DNA of 64,000 nt from contig NZ_JYKS01000041.1 in assembly GCF_000935045.1 (NCBI RefSeq), forward strand, positions 39,683-103,682. The letters run 5' to 3'. This DNA is from Pseudomonas sp. 10-1B (GTDB lineage Bacteria > Pseudomonadota > Gammaproteobacteria > Pseudomonadales > Pseudomonadaceae). Position 1 is the first letter of the stretch. Every line of letters starts with the position of its first letter. The notes under the pieces are model-generated. The model was given only the letters and a program-made list of their open reading frames with translations. It was not told the origin of the DNA and searched no databases. Shown piece by piece: positions 51,573-62,700 of the stretch. A program made the position numbers and the translations under genes.

Positions 51573-54500
51573 ATGAACCTGCCCGCCAAACACCACCCGG
51601 TGCTCGAGCTGTTCCACCCCGCCGTACGCACCTGGTTCCGCCGCCATTTCGCCACGGTCACCGAGGCCCAGGCCCAGGCCTGGCCGTTGATCCACACAGG
51701 CCAGTCGATGCTGCTGGCCGCACCTACTGGCTCGGGCAAGACCCTCAGCGCATTCCTCGCCGTGCTCGACGAACTGTTCCGCCAAGGCCTCGAACATCAA
51801 GGCGAGCTACCAGCACAAACCCTGGTGATCTATGTTTCGCCGCTCAAGGCCTTGTCCAACGACATCCGTCTGAACCTGCAAGCCCCGCTCGAAGGCATCA
51901 GCCAGTCCCTCGCGGACCAAGGCCTGAATGCCCCATGTATCACCACGGCCGTACGCACCGGTGACACGCCGCAAAAAGAACGCGCCGCCATGCGCAAGCT
52001 GGCCCCGCACATTCTAGTGACCACCCCCGAATCGCTGTACGTGCTGCTGGGCTCGGCTTCCGGCCGTGACGGCCTGGCCAGTGTGCACACGGTGATCGTC
52101 GACGAAATCCACGCCCTGGCCGGGAACAAGCGCGGCGCGCACCTGGCGCTGACCCTCGAACGCCTGCAGGCCCTGTGCAAGCGGCCATTGCGGCGTATCG
52201 GCCTGTCCGCCACGCAGCGCCCGGTCGAGCGGGTGGCGCAGTTTCTGGTCGGCAACCAACGCCCCTGCGCCATCGTCGATGTCGGCCATGCGCGCCAGCG
52301 CGACCTGGCCATCGAAGTACCACCCGTACCGCTGGGTGCGGTGATGGCCACCGATGTCTGGGGCCTGGTCTACGACCGTTTGGCCAGCCTGGCCCGCGAA
52401 CACCGCACCACCCTGGTGTTCGTCAACACCCGGCGCCTGGCCGAACGCATCACCCGCCACCTCAGCGACCGCCTGGGCAAGGAGGCGGTCGCCGCGCACC
52501 ACGGCAGCCTGGCCAAGGAACTGCGCCTGGATGCCGAACAACGCCTGAAGAATGGCCAGTTGCAGGTGCTGGTGGCGACCGCATCGCTGGAGCTGGGCAT
52601 CGACATCGGCGATATCGACCTGGTCTGCCAGATCGCCTCGCCGGGCTCTATCGCGGCCTTGCTGCAGCGCGTTGGCCGCGCCGGCCATCAGGTCGATGGC
52701 GTCCCCAAGGGGCGCTTGTTCCCGACCTCGCGCGACGATCTGATCGAATGCGTGGCCCTGCTCGACTGCGTACGCCGGGGCGAGTTGGACGAACTGCACA
52801 TCCCCCGCGCACCGCTGGACGTGCTGGCCCAGCAGATCGTCGCTGAAGCCAGTAACCAGGCCTGGCACGAACAGGCGCTGTTCGACTGCCTGCGCCAGGC
52901 CACGCCTTACGCCGAACTCGACCAGGAACACTACCAGGCGCTGCTGCGCATGCTCGCCGAGGGCTACAACGGCCGCCAGGGCGTGCGCAGTGCCTACTTG
53001 CACCGTGACGCGGTAAGCGGCACCTTGCGTGGCCGACGCGGCAGCCAGCTGACGGCACTGACCAGCGGCGGCACCATCCCCGACAATGCCGACTACACCG
53101 TGCTGCTGGAGCCACAGGCGCTGAACATTGGCAGCGTCAACGAAGACTTCGCGGTGGAAAGCATCGCCGGCGATATCTTCCAGCTGGGCAATGCCTCCTA
53201 CCGCATCCTGCGGGTCGAGCCGGGCCGGGTTCGGGTGGAGGATGCCCACGGCCTGCCACCGACCATTCCGTTCTGGCTGGGGGAAGCGCCAGGGCGCAGT
53301 GACGAGCTGTCTGCCGCCGTGGCCCGCTTGCAGGCGCAGATCGACCAGCAACTGGCGCTGGCTGGCGGCAACCTGGCGCAGGTGCTGGCGTGGTTGCAGG
53401 ATGCCTTCGAACTGAACGAAGACAGCGCCAGCCAGTTGCTCGACTACCTGGCCCGCACCCGCGAAGCGCTTGGCGCCCTGCCCTCGCAAGAAACCTTGGT
53501 CATGGAGCGTTTTTTCGATGAGTCTGGCGGTACCCAGCTGATCATCCATTCGCCCTACGGCAGCCGCATCAACCGCGCCTGGGGCCTGGCCCTGCGCAAG
53601 CGCTTCTGCCGCACCTTCAACTTCGAGTTGCAGGCGGCAGCCAGTGAAGACGCCATCGTGCTGTCGCTATCGACCAGCCATAGCTTCGAGCTCGATGAAG
53701 TGTGGCGCTACCTGAATAGCCGCAGCGCCGAGCAGATCCTCATCCAGGCCCTGCTCGATGCGCCGTTGTTCGGCGTGCGCTGGCGCTGGAACGCCAGCGT
53801 GGCCATGGCCCTGCCGCGCTTCGTGGGCGGGCGCAAGGTGGCGCCACAGATCCAACGGATGAAGAGCGAGGACCTGATTGCCGCAGTGTTTCCCGAACAG
53901 ATCGCCTGCCTGGAGAACATCGTCGGCGAGCGGCAGATTCCCGACCACCCGCTGGTCGAACAAACCTTGGACGACTGCCTGCACGAGGCGATGGACAGCG
54001 AAGGCTGGCTGGCCCTGCTGCGGCGCATGGAAGGCGGCACTGTACGCCTGCTGTGCCGTGACCTGCCCGCCCCTTCGCCACTGGCTTCGGCCATTCTCAA
54101 TGCCAGGCCTTATGCTTTCCTGGATGACGCGCCGCTGGAAGAACGGCGCACCCAGGCGGTACTCAATCGGCGCTGGAACGAGGTGCACAGCGGCGACGAC
54201 CTGGGCGCGCTGGACGCCGATGCCATTGCCGCAGTCGAGGCCGAAGCCTGGCCACAACCTGGCAATGCCGATGAAATGCACGAGGCGTTGATGGGGCTTG
54301 GCAGCATCAGCCAGGACGAAGTACAGGGCAATGCCAGCTGGGACCTGCTGCTCAGGCAGTTGGCCAAGGCTGGGCGGGCCTTGCGTCTGGTCGATGAAAA
54401 GCAGTGGCTGGCGCGGGAGCGGTTGAACCTACTGCAGGTGCTGTACCCCGGCGCCCGTTTGCAACCTGCCCTGCAGGTGCTGCCGGGCTTCGATCAGGCC

Positions 54501-55847
54501 ATCGACCCGGACCTTGCGCTGAGCGAGCTGTTGCGTGCCCGCCTGAGCGGCCATGGCCCACGGACGACGGCACAGATTGCAGCACCGCTTGGCAAGCCGC
54601 AGCAGGCCATCGAACAAGCCCTGGCCCGCCTGGAAGCCGAAGGTTATGTGCTGCGCGGGCGGTTCAGCCCCGGCGCGATCGACATGCAATGGTGCGAGCG
54701 GCATTTGCTGGCACGCATCCACCGCTACACGGTCAAACGCCTGCGCCGGGAGATCGAACCGGTCAGCCTCCAGGACTTCATGCGCTTTCTGTTCGACTGG
54801 CAGCACCTGGCCGAAGAGCAGCGCCTGCGCGGCCCCCAAGCCGTGGCCGAAGTGCTGGGCCAGTTGCAAGGTTTCCCGGGTGCCGCCGGGGCCTGGGAGG
54901 CCGAACTGCTGCCAGCGCGGATCAAAGACTACAGCCCGCAGTGGCTCGACGATGCCTGCCGCAGCGGGCAGTTCGCCTGGAGCCGGCTGGCAGCGACGGT
55001 GTCGAGCAATACCTTGTCGAGTACACCGCTGGTGCTACTGCCGCGCGAGCACCTGAGCCTGTGGCGTAGCCTCGCCCCCGTGCCAGCCCTGGACAGCCTT
55101 GGTGCGCGGGCGCAACGCGTGCATGAGGTGCTGCAGGCGCAGGGCGCGCTGTTTTTTGACGAACTGACAGAGGATGCCCACCTGCTGCCCAGCGAACTGG
55201 AAACGGCATTGCAGGAACTGGTAGGTGCCAGCCTTGTGGGTGCCGACAGCTTCACCGGCCTGCGCAGCCTGATCACCCCTGCGGCCAAGCGCACATCACG
55301 CAACAGCCGACGCGGCCACCCGCCACGGTCCAGCAGCATGTCCCATGCCGGGCGCTGGGCATTGCTGCGCCGGGGCAGCGTGGATGAGGGGCAGCGCCTG
55401 GAGCACATCGCCCGGGCCTTGCTACGGCGCTATGGCGTGGTTTGCTGGCGGATGCTGGAGCGCGAGAGTGACGTGCTGCCACCCTGGCGGGAACTGTTGC
55501 GCTGCTATCACCGCCTGGAGGCCCGCGGCGAGATCCGTGGCGGTCGCTTCATTGCCGGGCTGGCCGGTGAACAGTTCGCCTTGCCGGAGGCGGTGGGCCT
55601 GCTACGACAGGTAAGACGACGTGAACCGGACGGGGCGCTGCTGGTGGTGAGTGCCAGTGACCCGCTGAACCTGATCGGGTCGTTGTTGCCAGGGGCGAAA
55701 GTACCGGCGGTCACTGGCAACCGCCTGCTGTATCGCGATGGGGTGCCGGTGGCGGTGCGGATTGCCGGTCGTTATTCGTACCTGGTCGAGGCGCCAGCGC
55801 AAGAGCAGGAGAGCTGGCGGCAGAAGCTGCTGCGCGACACCCTGTAG
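51573..55847 (+). CDS. lhr: Full-length Lhr DEAD/DEAH-type helicase
   Basis: This 1424-residue SF2 helicase has Walker A APTGSGKTLS (about 49-58), DEIH box, SATQRPVE (motif III), and motifs V/VI around ATASLELGIDIG and QRVGRAGHQ. After the core (~850 residues) comes the long Lhr C-terminal domain with winged-helix and OB parts. Lhr is a 3'-5' DNA translocase; full-length forms occur in E. coli and mycobacteria. The start at 51573 is used because upstream codons read through the REP pair. It is 40 kb from the exonuclease-ligase pair. Confidence 0.92.
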   Translation: MNLPAKHHPVLELFHPAVRTWFRRHFATVTEAQAQAWPLIHTGQSMLLAAPTGSGKTLSAFLAVLDELFRQGLEHQGELPAQTLVIYVSPLKALSNDIRLNLQAPLEGISQSLADQGLNAPCITTAVRTGDTPQKERAAMRKLAPHILVTTPESLYVLLGSASGRDGLASVHTVIVDEIHALAGNKRGAHLALTLERLQALCKRPLRRIGLSATQRPVERVAQFLVGNQRPCAIVDVGHARQRDLAIEVPPVPLGAVMATDVWGLVYDRLASLAREHRTTLVFVNTRRLAERITRHLSDRLGKEAVAAHHGSLAKELRLDAEQRLKNGQLQVLVATASLELGIDIGDIDLVCQIASPGSIAALLQRVGRAGHQVDGVPKGRLFPTSRDDLIECVALLDCVRRGELDELHIPRAPLDVLAQQIVAEASNQAWHEQALFDCLRQATPYAELDQEHYQALLRMLAEGYNGRQGVRSAYLHRDAVSGTLRGRRGSQLTALTSGGTIPDNADYTVLLEPQALNIGSVNEDFAVESIAGDIFQLGNASYRILRVEPGRVRVEDAHGLPPTIPFWLGEAPGRSDELSAAVARLQAQIDQQLALAGGNLAQVLAWLQDAFELNEDSASQLLDYLARTREALGALPSQETLVMERFFDESGGTQLIIHSPYGSRINRAWGLALRKRFCRTFNFELQAAASEDAIVLSLSTSHSFELDEVWRYLNSRSAEQILIQALLDAPLFGVRWRWNASVAMALPRFVGGRKVAPQIQRMKSEDLIAAVFPEQIACLENIVGERQIPDHPLVEQTLDDCLHEAMDSEGWLALLRRMEGGTVRLLCRDLPAPSPLASAILNARPYAFLDDAPLEERRTQAVLNRRWNEVHSGDDLGALDADAIAAVEAEAWPQPGNADEMHEALMGLGSISQDEVQGNASWDLLLRQLAKAGRALRLVDEKQWLARERLNLLQVLYPGARLQPALQVLPGFDQAIDPDLALSELLRARLSGHGPRTTAQIAAPLGKPQQAIEQALARLEAEGYVLRGRFSPGAIDMQWCERHLLARIHRYTVKRLRREIEPVSLQDFMRFLFDWQHLAEEQRLRGPQAVAEVLGQLQGFPGAAGAWEAELLPARIKDYSPQWLDDACRSGQFAWSRLAATVSSNTLSSTPLVLLPREHLSLWRSLAPVPALDSLGARAQRVHEVLQAQGALFFDELTEDAHLLPSELETALQELVGASLVGADSFTGLRSLITPAAKRTSRNSRRGHPPRSSSMSHAGRWALLRRGSVDEGQRLEHIARALLRRYGVVCWRMLERESDVLPPWRELLRCYHRLEARGEIRGGRFIAGLAGEQFALPEAVGLLRQVRRREPDGALLVVSASDPLNLIGSLLPGAKVPAVTGNRLLYRDGVPVAVRIAGRYSYLVEAPAQEQESWRQKLLRDTL

Positions 55848-55916
55848 GAGCGGGTTTACCCGCGAATGCGATGGTGAGGCTACCGACGCATTCGCGGGTA
55901 AACCCGCTCCTACGGG
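55845..55916. repeat. Long perfect inverted repeat (REP-type)
   Basis: TAGGAGCGGGTTTACCCGCG and onward pairs with its exact complement 16 nt later, starting inside the lhr stop codon. It could act as a terminator for lhr. Confidence 0.9.
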
Positions 55917-56060
55917 GTATGCGTCCCGCCCAAGTAATTCGGCTCGATTCGAGAATGATTTTCGCTACCCCGATTTTCATTTTCAGCACTGCCCAAAGCG
56001 GGCTATGGTCGGGGTTTGCCCCAGGCCCTGAGCCTGACCGCGCCATCGCAAGGACCCTGT

Positions 56061-57680
56061 ATGAGCCTGTCACTTCTCAGTCGCTATGCCTTCTTCGCCG
56101 CCTGCGTGCTGTTCACCCTGGCGAGCCTGCCCTTCAGCCACCACGAATGGTTGTGGCCGTTCACCCTGACCACCGCCATCCTCAGCCTGATCGGCCTGTT
56201 CGACCTGCTGCAGCAACGCCATGCGGTACGCCGCAACTACCCGATCCTGGGCAACATCCGCTACCTGGTCGAGGCCATTCGCCCGGAAATCCGCCAGTAC
56301 CTGCTGGAGGCCGACAGCGACGCCCTGCCCTTCTCCCGCGCCCAGCGCTCGCTGGTTTATGCACGGGCGAAGAACGAAGCCTCGGACAAACCTTTCGGCA
56401 CCTTGATCGACGTGTATGAGTCCGGCTTCGAGTTCATCGGCCACTCCATGCGCCCGGCGCCGCTGGCCGACCCGGCCAGCTTCCGGGTCATCGTCGGCGG
56501 GCCGCAGTGCAGCCAGCCGTATTCGGCGTCGATCTTCAACATTTCGGCGATGAGCTTCGGTTCACTCAGCGCCAATGCCATCCGCGCCCTCAACCAGGGC
56601 GCCAAGCTGGGCAATTTCCACCATGACACGGGGGAAGGCAGCATCAGCCCCTATCACCGCGAGCACGGTGGCGACCTGGTCTGGGAACTGGGCAGTGGCT
56701 ACTTCGGTTGCCGCACGCCGGACGGGCGCTTCGACCCCGAACGCTTCGCCGCCCAGGCGCGCAGCCCGCAGGTGCGAATGATCGAAATCAAGATGAGCCA
56801 GGGCGCCAAGCCCGGTCATGGCGGCATCCTGCCCAAGCACAAGGTCACCCAGGAGATCGCCGAGACCCGCGGCGTGCTGATGGGCGAGGACTGCATCTCG
56901 CCGTCCCGCCACAGCGCCTTCTCCACGCCGATCGAGATGATGCAGTTCATCGCCCAGTTGCGTGAGCTGTCTGGCGGCAAACCGGTGGGCTTCAAGTTCT
57001 GCCTGGGCCACCCGTGGGAGTTCATGGGCATCGCCAAGGCCATGCTGGAAACCGGCATCCTGCCTGACTTCATCGTCGTCGACGGCAAGGAAGGCGGCAC
57101 CGGCGCGGCGCCAGTGGAATTCACCGACCACATTGGCGTGCCGTTGCGCGAAGGGCTGCTGTTCGTGCACAACACCCTGGTCGGCCTGAACCTGCGCGAC
57201 AAGATCAAGCTGGGTGCCAGCGGCAAGATCGTCAGCGCCTTCGACATCGCCAGCGTGCTGGCCATTGGGGCCGACTGGGCCAACTCGGCGCGCGGCTTCA
57301 TGTTCGCCATCGGCTGCATCCAGTCGCAGAGTTGCCACACCAACAAGTGCCCGACCGGCGTGGCCACGCAAGACCCGCTGCGCCAGCGTGCCCTGGTGGT
57401 GCCGGACAAGGCACAACGGGTGTTGAACTTCCACCACAACACCTTGCGTGCCCTGGCTGAAATGCTCGCGGCAGCAGGCCTGGAGCACCCGGCGCAGCTG
57501 GAAGCCAAGCATTTGGTGCGGCGCATCTCGGCCACCGAGATCAAGCTGTTCTCGCAGATGCATGTGTTCTTGAAGCCGGGTGAGTTGCTGACCGGCGAGG
57601 TGAATGGCCAGTTCTATTCGCGCATGTGGCAGCTGGCCAGGGCGGACAGCTTCGAGCCGCACAGCGAGGTGGCGGCCTGA
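56061..57680 (+). CDS. FMN-binding glutamate synthase family membrane protein
   Basis: This 539-residue protein has two N-terminal membrane helices (about 8-25 and 33-55) and a large domain like the FMN-binding central barrel of glutamate synthase. QGAKPGHGGILP and GGTGAAP are FMN-site motifs, and CIQSQSCHTNKCPTGV carries the cysteines used for a [3Fe-4S] cluster in the family. The amidotransferase domain is absent, so it does not make glutamate from glutamine by itself; the role of such stand-alone forms is unclear. AAGGA precedes ATG 56061. Confidence 0.82.
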   Translation: MSLSLLSRYAFFAACVLFTLASLPFSHHEWLWPFTLTTAILSLIGLFDLLQQRHAVRRNYPILGNIRYLVEAIRPEIRQYLLEADSDALPFSRAQRSLVYARAKNEASDKPFGTLIDVYESGFEFIGHSMRPAPLADPASFRVIVGGPQCSQPYSASIFNISAMSFGSLSANAIRALNQGAKLGNFHHDTGEGSISPYHREHGGDLVWELGSGYFGCRTPDGRFDPERFAAQARSPQVRMIEIKMSQGAKPGHGGILPKHKVTQEIAETRGVLMGEDCISPSRHSAFSTPIEMMQFIAQLRELSGGKPVGFKFCLGHPWEFMGIAKAMLETGILPDFIVVDGKEGGTGAAPVEFTDHIGVPLREGLLFVHNTLVGLNLRDKIKLGASGKIVSAFDIASVLAIGADWANSARGFMFAIGCIQSQSCHTNKCPTGVATQDPLRQRALVVPDKAQRVLNFHHNTLRALAEMLAAAGLEHPAQLEAKHLVRRISATEIKLFSQMHVFLKPGELLTGEVNGQFYSRMWQLARADSFEPHSEVAA

Positions 57681-57683
57681 TAG

Positions 57684-57802
57684 AGCCCCGGGGCCGCTCT
57701 GCGGCCCATCGCCGGCAAGCCAGCTCCCACAGGTACAGCGCAAATGCGGTCGGGGTGGGAGCTGGCTTGCCGGCGATGGGCTGCGCAGCAGCCCCGGCTA
57801 TC
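57684..57802. repeat. REP-type inverted repeat pair
   Basis: Facing cores atcgccggcaagccagctcc and ggagctggcttgccggcgat with GGGGC outer arms, between two convergent genes. Confidence 0.88.
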
Positions 57803-57807
57803 TCAAG

Positions 57808-59226
57808 TCAGGAGGCGGTACTGGCCACACCCTGCTCCGCTTTCGGCGCCAGGCGCAACGCGTAGTACAGCACCGTCAACAACACCAGGAACGCAGGGCC
57901 GATGTACAGCGCCACACGGGTATCCTCGAAGTACGCCATCAAACCGACCACCAGCACCAGGAAGGCCAGCGCCAGGTACGAGCTCAGCGGCCACAGCCAC
58001 ATGCGGTACTTCAACCCCTGGCGCTCGGCAGTGCTAAGCCCGGCACGGAACTTGAGCTGCGCCAGCAGGATCATCACCCAAGTCCAGATCGCGCCAAAGG
58101 TGGCGATCGAGGTCACCCAGACGAAGACCTTTTCCGGTACCAGGTAGTTGGCCAGCACGCCCAGCAGCAGCGCACCGATCGACAGCAACAGCGCATTGCG
58201 CGGCACGCCGTTCTTCGAGGTACGGGCGAAGGCCGCCGGGGCCTGGCCATTCTGCGCCAGGCTGTAGAGCATGCGCCCGGTGCTGAAGATGCCACCATTG
58301 CATGACGACAGCGCCGCGGTGATGACCACGAAGTTGATGATGCCAGCGGCAGTCTTGATACCGAGGCGCTCGAAGGTCATGACGAACGGGCTGCCCTGGC
58401 TGCCGATTTCGTTCCACGGGTAGATCGACAGGATCACGAACAGCGCACCGACGTAGAACAGCAGGATGCGCCAGAACACCGAGCCAATGGCCTGCGGAAT
58501 GGTCTTCTGCGGGTTGCGTGCTTCGCCGGCGGTCAGGCCGATCATTTCCACGCCCAGGTAGGCGAACATCACCATCTGCAGCGACATCAGCACGCCGGTC
58601 ACGCCGTTGGGCATGAAGCCGCCGTTGCTCCACAGGTTGGAAATACCCACTGCCACACCGTCATTGCCGAAACCAAAGGCGATGACGCCGATGCCGCCAA
58701 GGACCATGGCGATGATGGTGACGATCTTGATCAGAGCGAACCAGAATTCGAATTCACCGAAGGCCTTCACCGCCACCAGGTTGACTGCGCCCATGCTGGC
58801 CAGTGCCGCCAGGGCCCAGATCCAGCGGGGGACGTCGGGGAACCAGATGCCCATGTAGATGGCCACCGCGGTGATTTCGGCAACGCAGGTCACCAGCCAC
58901 AGGAACCAGTAGTTCCAACCGGTGAGGAAGCCCGCCAAGGGGCCGAGGTAGTCCTGGGCATACCGGCTGAAGGAGCCGGCGACAGGGTTGTGCACGGCCA
59001 TTTCGCCAAGAGCGCGCATGATCACCAGGATGGCCAGGCCGCCGATGATGTAGGACAGCATGATGGCGGGGCCGGCCATTTCGATGGCCTTGGCCGAACC
59101 CAGGAAAAGACCGACACCGATACAGGCGCCCAGCGCCATCAGGCGGATGTGCCGTTCGCCCAGTTCACGCTTGAGCGGGCCGTCTTGAACGGCCTGGCCG
59201 TGGGCAGAGTGGTTGCCGACTGGCAT
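57808..59226 (-). CDS. Amino acid permease (APC family)
   Basis: This 472-residue transporter has about 12 helices. The N-terminal ALGACIGVGLFLGSAKAIEMAG and GEMAVHNPVAGSFSRYAQDY are signatures of the APC amino acid transporters of the ProY/CycA/LysP group. It should import an amino acid with protons; the substrate (proline, D-alanine/glycine, aromatic or basic) cannot be fixed by eye. It is convergent with the glutamate synthase-like gene. Confidence 0.88.
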   Translation of the reverse strand: MPVGNHSAHGQAVQDGPLKRELGERHIRLMALGACIGVGLFLGSAKAIEMAGPAIMLSYIIGGLAILVIMRALGEMAVHNPVAGSFSRYAQDYLGPLAGFLTGWNYWFLWLVTCVAEITAVAIYMGIWFPDVPRWIWALAALASMGAVNLVAVKAFGEFEFWFALIKIVTIIAMVLGGIGVIAFGFGNDGVAVGISNLWSNGGFMPNGVTGVLMSLQMVMFAYLGVEMIGLTAGEARNPQKTIPQAIGSVFWRILLFYVGALFVILSIYPWNEIGSQGSPFVMTFERLGIKTAAGIINFVVITAALSSCNGGIFSTGRMLYSLAQNGQAPAAFARTSKNGVPRNALLLSIGALLLGVLANYLVPEKVFVWVTSIATFGAIWTWVMILLAQLKFRAGLSTAERQGLKYRMWLWPLSSYLALAFLVLVVGLMAYFEDTRVALYIGPAFLVLLTVLYYALRLAPKAEQGVASTAS

Positions 59227-59702
59227 AGCAATACAACCTCATTTTGTTATTGGATTTAACCTTCGTGCAGCACCGGCCATGCCGATAGGCATGGCGTTGG
59301 CTTGCCGGGCTGGCCTTGTGGGCCGGCCCGTATGCCGGGGTAGAGCGCCCGGCAGGGCGAAGGGGGCGAGCAGTATAGGAAGACCGTTGTAGGGTTTTTC
59401 GCTGTATAAATAGGAAAATTCAGCAAGATCTCTGGGGCCGCTGCGCAGCCCTTTCGCGACACAAGGCCGCTCCCACAAGGCTATGTGCATTCCTGTGGGA
59501 GCGGCCTTGTGTCGCGAAAGGGCTGCGCAGCGGCCCCAAAATCTCCCGGCCACCATAGCAATCTGGTCGAATGAAGAAACCCACACCAAAGCCGCATAGC
59601 CCTAAACCACCTTTTTCCACTTCCTACAAATTTTTCACCTCATCCGCCCACCGTCTAAGCTTCAGACAAGCAAGACGAAAATACCTGGCCGGATAGAAGA
59701 TT
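59227..59702. other. Spacer upstream of the PBP-like gene
   Basis: 476 nt without a gene. It contains the permease start region, a large perfect REP pair and an AT-rich stretch near 59555-59700 likely to hold the promoter of the next gene. Confidence 0.5.
59431..59543. repeat. Long perfect REP-type inverted repeat
   Basis: GGGGCCGCTGCGCAGCCCTT through the REP core pairs with its exact complement around a ~22-nt loop, a palindrome of over 100 nt. Confidence 0.9.
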
Positions 59703-62700
59703 ATGGGCGCACTGTGGCAATCGGAACCAAGCAGAACGGAAGCACCCGAGATACCTCCGGCCGAGACGCCACAACCCAAGTCACCCCGTCAGCGTCGGCT
59801 ATGGTGGCGGCTGATCATCCTCATCCTCCTGGTAGGGCTGGTGGCCATCGGCTTCGCCGCCTACGACGAATTCCGCAGCTCCAACCTGCAGTCGCGTGAA
59901 TTCAGCAAGCTGGCCGCCACCCTCACCTATTCGCTGCAGCCGGGCCCCAGCGATGCCATCGTCTACCCCGGTGACGGGCCATTCGACAAACGCCTGGGCT
60001 ACAGCGCGCTGGGCGAATTCCTGCCGCGCCTGCTCAAGCGCGACTACCTGATCAGCGAGCAGGTGAAATTCTCGCCGGCGTTGATGAACTACGTCGATCA
60101 TGGGCTGTTCGCCCCCTATATCGAGAAGATCCAGGCCGGCCTGTCGATCACCGACTGCCGCGGCGACACGCTGTACCAGTACAACTACCCGCAGCACCTG
60201 TACCCGGACTTTGCGGCGATCCCCCCCGTGATCGTCAATAGCCTGCTGTTCATCGAGAACCGCGACCTGCTCGACACCACGGACCCGCGCAACAACCCGG
60301 CGGTGGACTGGCCGCGCTTCGCCAAGGCCGCCTACAGCCAGGTGGCCAAGTACCTGGCCTTGCCCGGCCAGTCGGCTGGCGGCAGCACCCTGGCCACCCA
60401 ACTGGAAAAATACCGCCATTCACCAGACGGCCTGACGGTCTCCGGCGCCGAGAAGATCCGCCAGATGATTTCCGCCAGCGTGCGCGCCTACCAGGGCGGC
60501 CCCGACACCACCGAGGCGCGCCAACGCATCGTGCGCGACTACCTCAACAGCGTGCCGCTGTCGGCGGTGCCAGGGCATGGCGAGGTGCATGGCATGGCCG
60601 AAGGCCTGCGGGTGTGGTACGGCGCCGATTTCGACCAGGTCAACCAGGCCCTGACCTCTACCGCTACTGACCCCGAGAGCATGGCCACACGCGGCCTGGC
60701 CCTGCGCCAGGTGTTGTCGCTGATGATTGCCCAGCGCCGGCCCTCGCATTACCTGTCCAAGGGCCGGGTCGAACTGGCCGAACTGACCGATGCGCACATC
60801 CGTGTGCTCGCCGCCAACAATGTCATCGAGCAGCCGCTGGCCGATGCCGCGCTGGCCAGCAAAGCGCTGTACCGCGACTGGGTGGCGCAACCGACCATGG
60901 TGCCGATCGTCACCAACAAGGGCATCAGCCTGGCGCGCAACCGCCTGGCGGCCATGCTCAACCGCCCACTGTACGACCTCGACCGCCTTGACCTGTCGGC
61001 CACCAGCACCCTGCAGGCCGACCTGCAGCTACAAGTCAGCCAATACCTGAAAAACCTTGCCGACCCCGCGTTCGCTGCGCAGATCGGCCTGATCGGCGAA
61101 CGCCTGCTGACCAGCAAGACCACCGACCAAGTGAGCTATAGCTTCACCTTGTTCGAGCGCACCGCCGACGGCTCGCGCGTGCGGGTACAGACCGACAGCA
61201 CCAACCAGCCCTTCGACATCAACGAAGGCAGCAAGCTGGAGCTGGGCTCGACAGCCAAGCTGCGGGTGCTCACCACTTATCTGGAGATCATCGCCGAACT
61301 GCACGACAAGTATGCCGGCAAGCCCGCCGCCGAATTGAAGAAAGTCGAAGTCGCCGAACTCGACCGCATCACCCAGTGGTCGCTGGAATGGCTGGCGCAG
61401 AACAGCAAGAACCAGAGCCTGGATGCCATGCTCGACGCCGCGCTGGAGCGCAAGTATTCGGCCAACACGGGCGAAGCCTTCTTCACCGGCGGCGGCATGC
61501 ACGTGTTCAACAACTTCCGCAAGGAAGACAACAACCGCAACCCTACGCTCAAGGATGCCCTGCGAGAATCGATCAACCTGCCGTTCATCCGCCTGATGCG
61601 CGACCTGGTGCGCTATGTGACTTATCAGCAGCCGTACAACCGCGTGCCGTTGCTCAAGGACGATTCCGACCCGCGCCGCCAGGAATACCTGGCCCGGTTC
61701 GCCGACAAGGAAGGCACCAGCTACCTGATGCGGTTCTGGAGGAAATACCAGCGCAAAACTTCGCAGCAGCGCCTGGATACCTTCCTCGACAGCATGCGCG
61801 TGACCCCGCAACGGCTGGCGGCGGTACACCGCTACCTGTTCCCCGAAGCCGGCCAGGAAACCTTCAATGCCTTCGTCCGCGCCCACATGAAGGGAGACAA
61901 GATCGCCTTGGGCAAGCTGAGCGATGGCCGCCTGTCCGAGATGTACGACGCCTACGGCCCAGGCAAGTACAACCTGCCTGACCAGGGCTACATCGCCAAG
62001 GTCCACCCGCTGGACCTGTGGCTGCTTGGCTACCTGCTGAAGAACCCGAGTTCGACCTTGACCGAAATGGTCAACGCCAGCCGCTTCGAGCGCCAGGAGG
62101 TATATGGCTGGCTGTTCAAAAGCCGCCACCAGGGCGCTCGCGACAGCCGCATCCGCACCATGGTCGAGATCGAAGCCTTCCTCGACATCCACCAGCGCTG
62201 GAAGCGCGTTGGCTATCCGTTCGACCACCTGGTGCCCTCGCTGGCCACCGCCATCGGCAGCTCGGGCGACCGCCCCGCCGCCCTTTCCGAGCTGGTCGGC
62301 ATCATCCAGAACGACGGCGTGCGCCTGCCGACCTTGCGTATCGACACCTTGCATTTTGCGGCCAACACACCTTACGAGACCAAGCTGATCAGCGACCCGG
62401 ACCGGGGCGTGCGAATTCTGCCGGTCGAGGTGGCGCGCGCGCTCAAAGGCGCCATGTCGCAAGTGGTAGACGCGGGTACCGCGCGGCGTATTTCCGGCAG
62501 TTTCAAGCTGCAGGACGGCACGCCACTGGTGATGGGCGGCAAAACCGGTACGGGTGACAACCGCATTGAAAGCTTCGGTGCCGGCGGCCGGCTGATCGGC
62601 TCGCGTTCGCTCAACCGTACCGCCACCTTCGTGTTCTTCCTGGGCGACAACCACTTCGGCACCTTGACCGCCTTCGTGCCAGGGCGCTCGGCAGAGGCAT

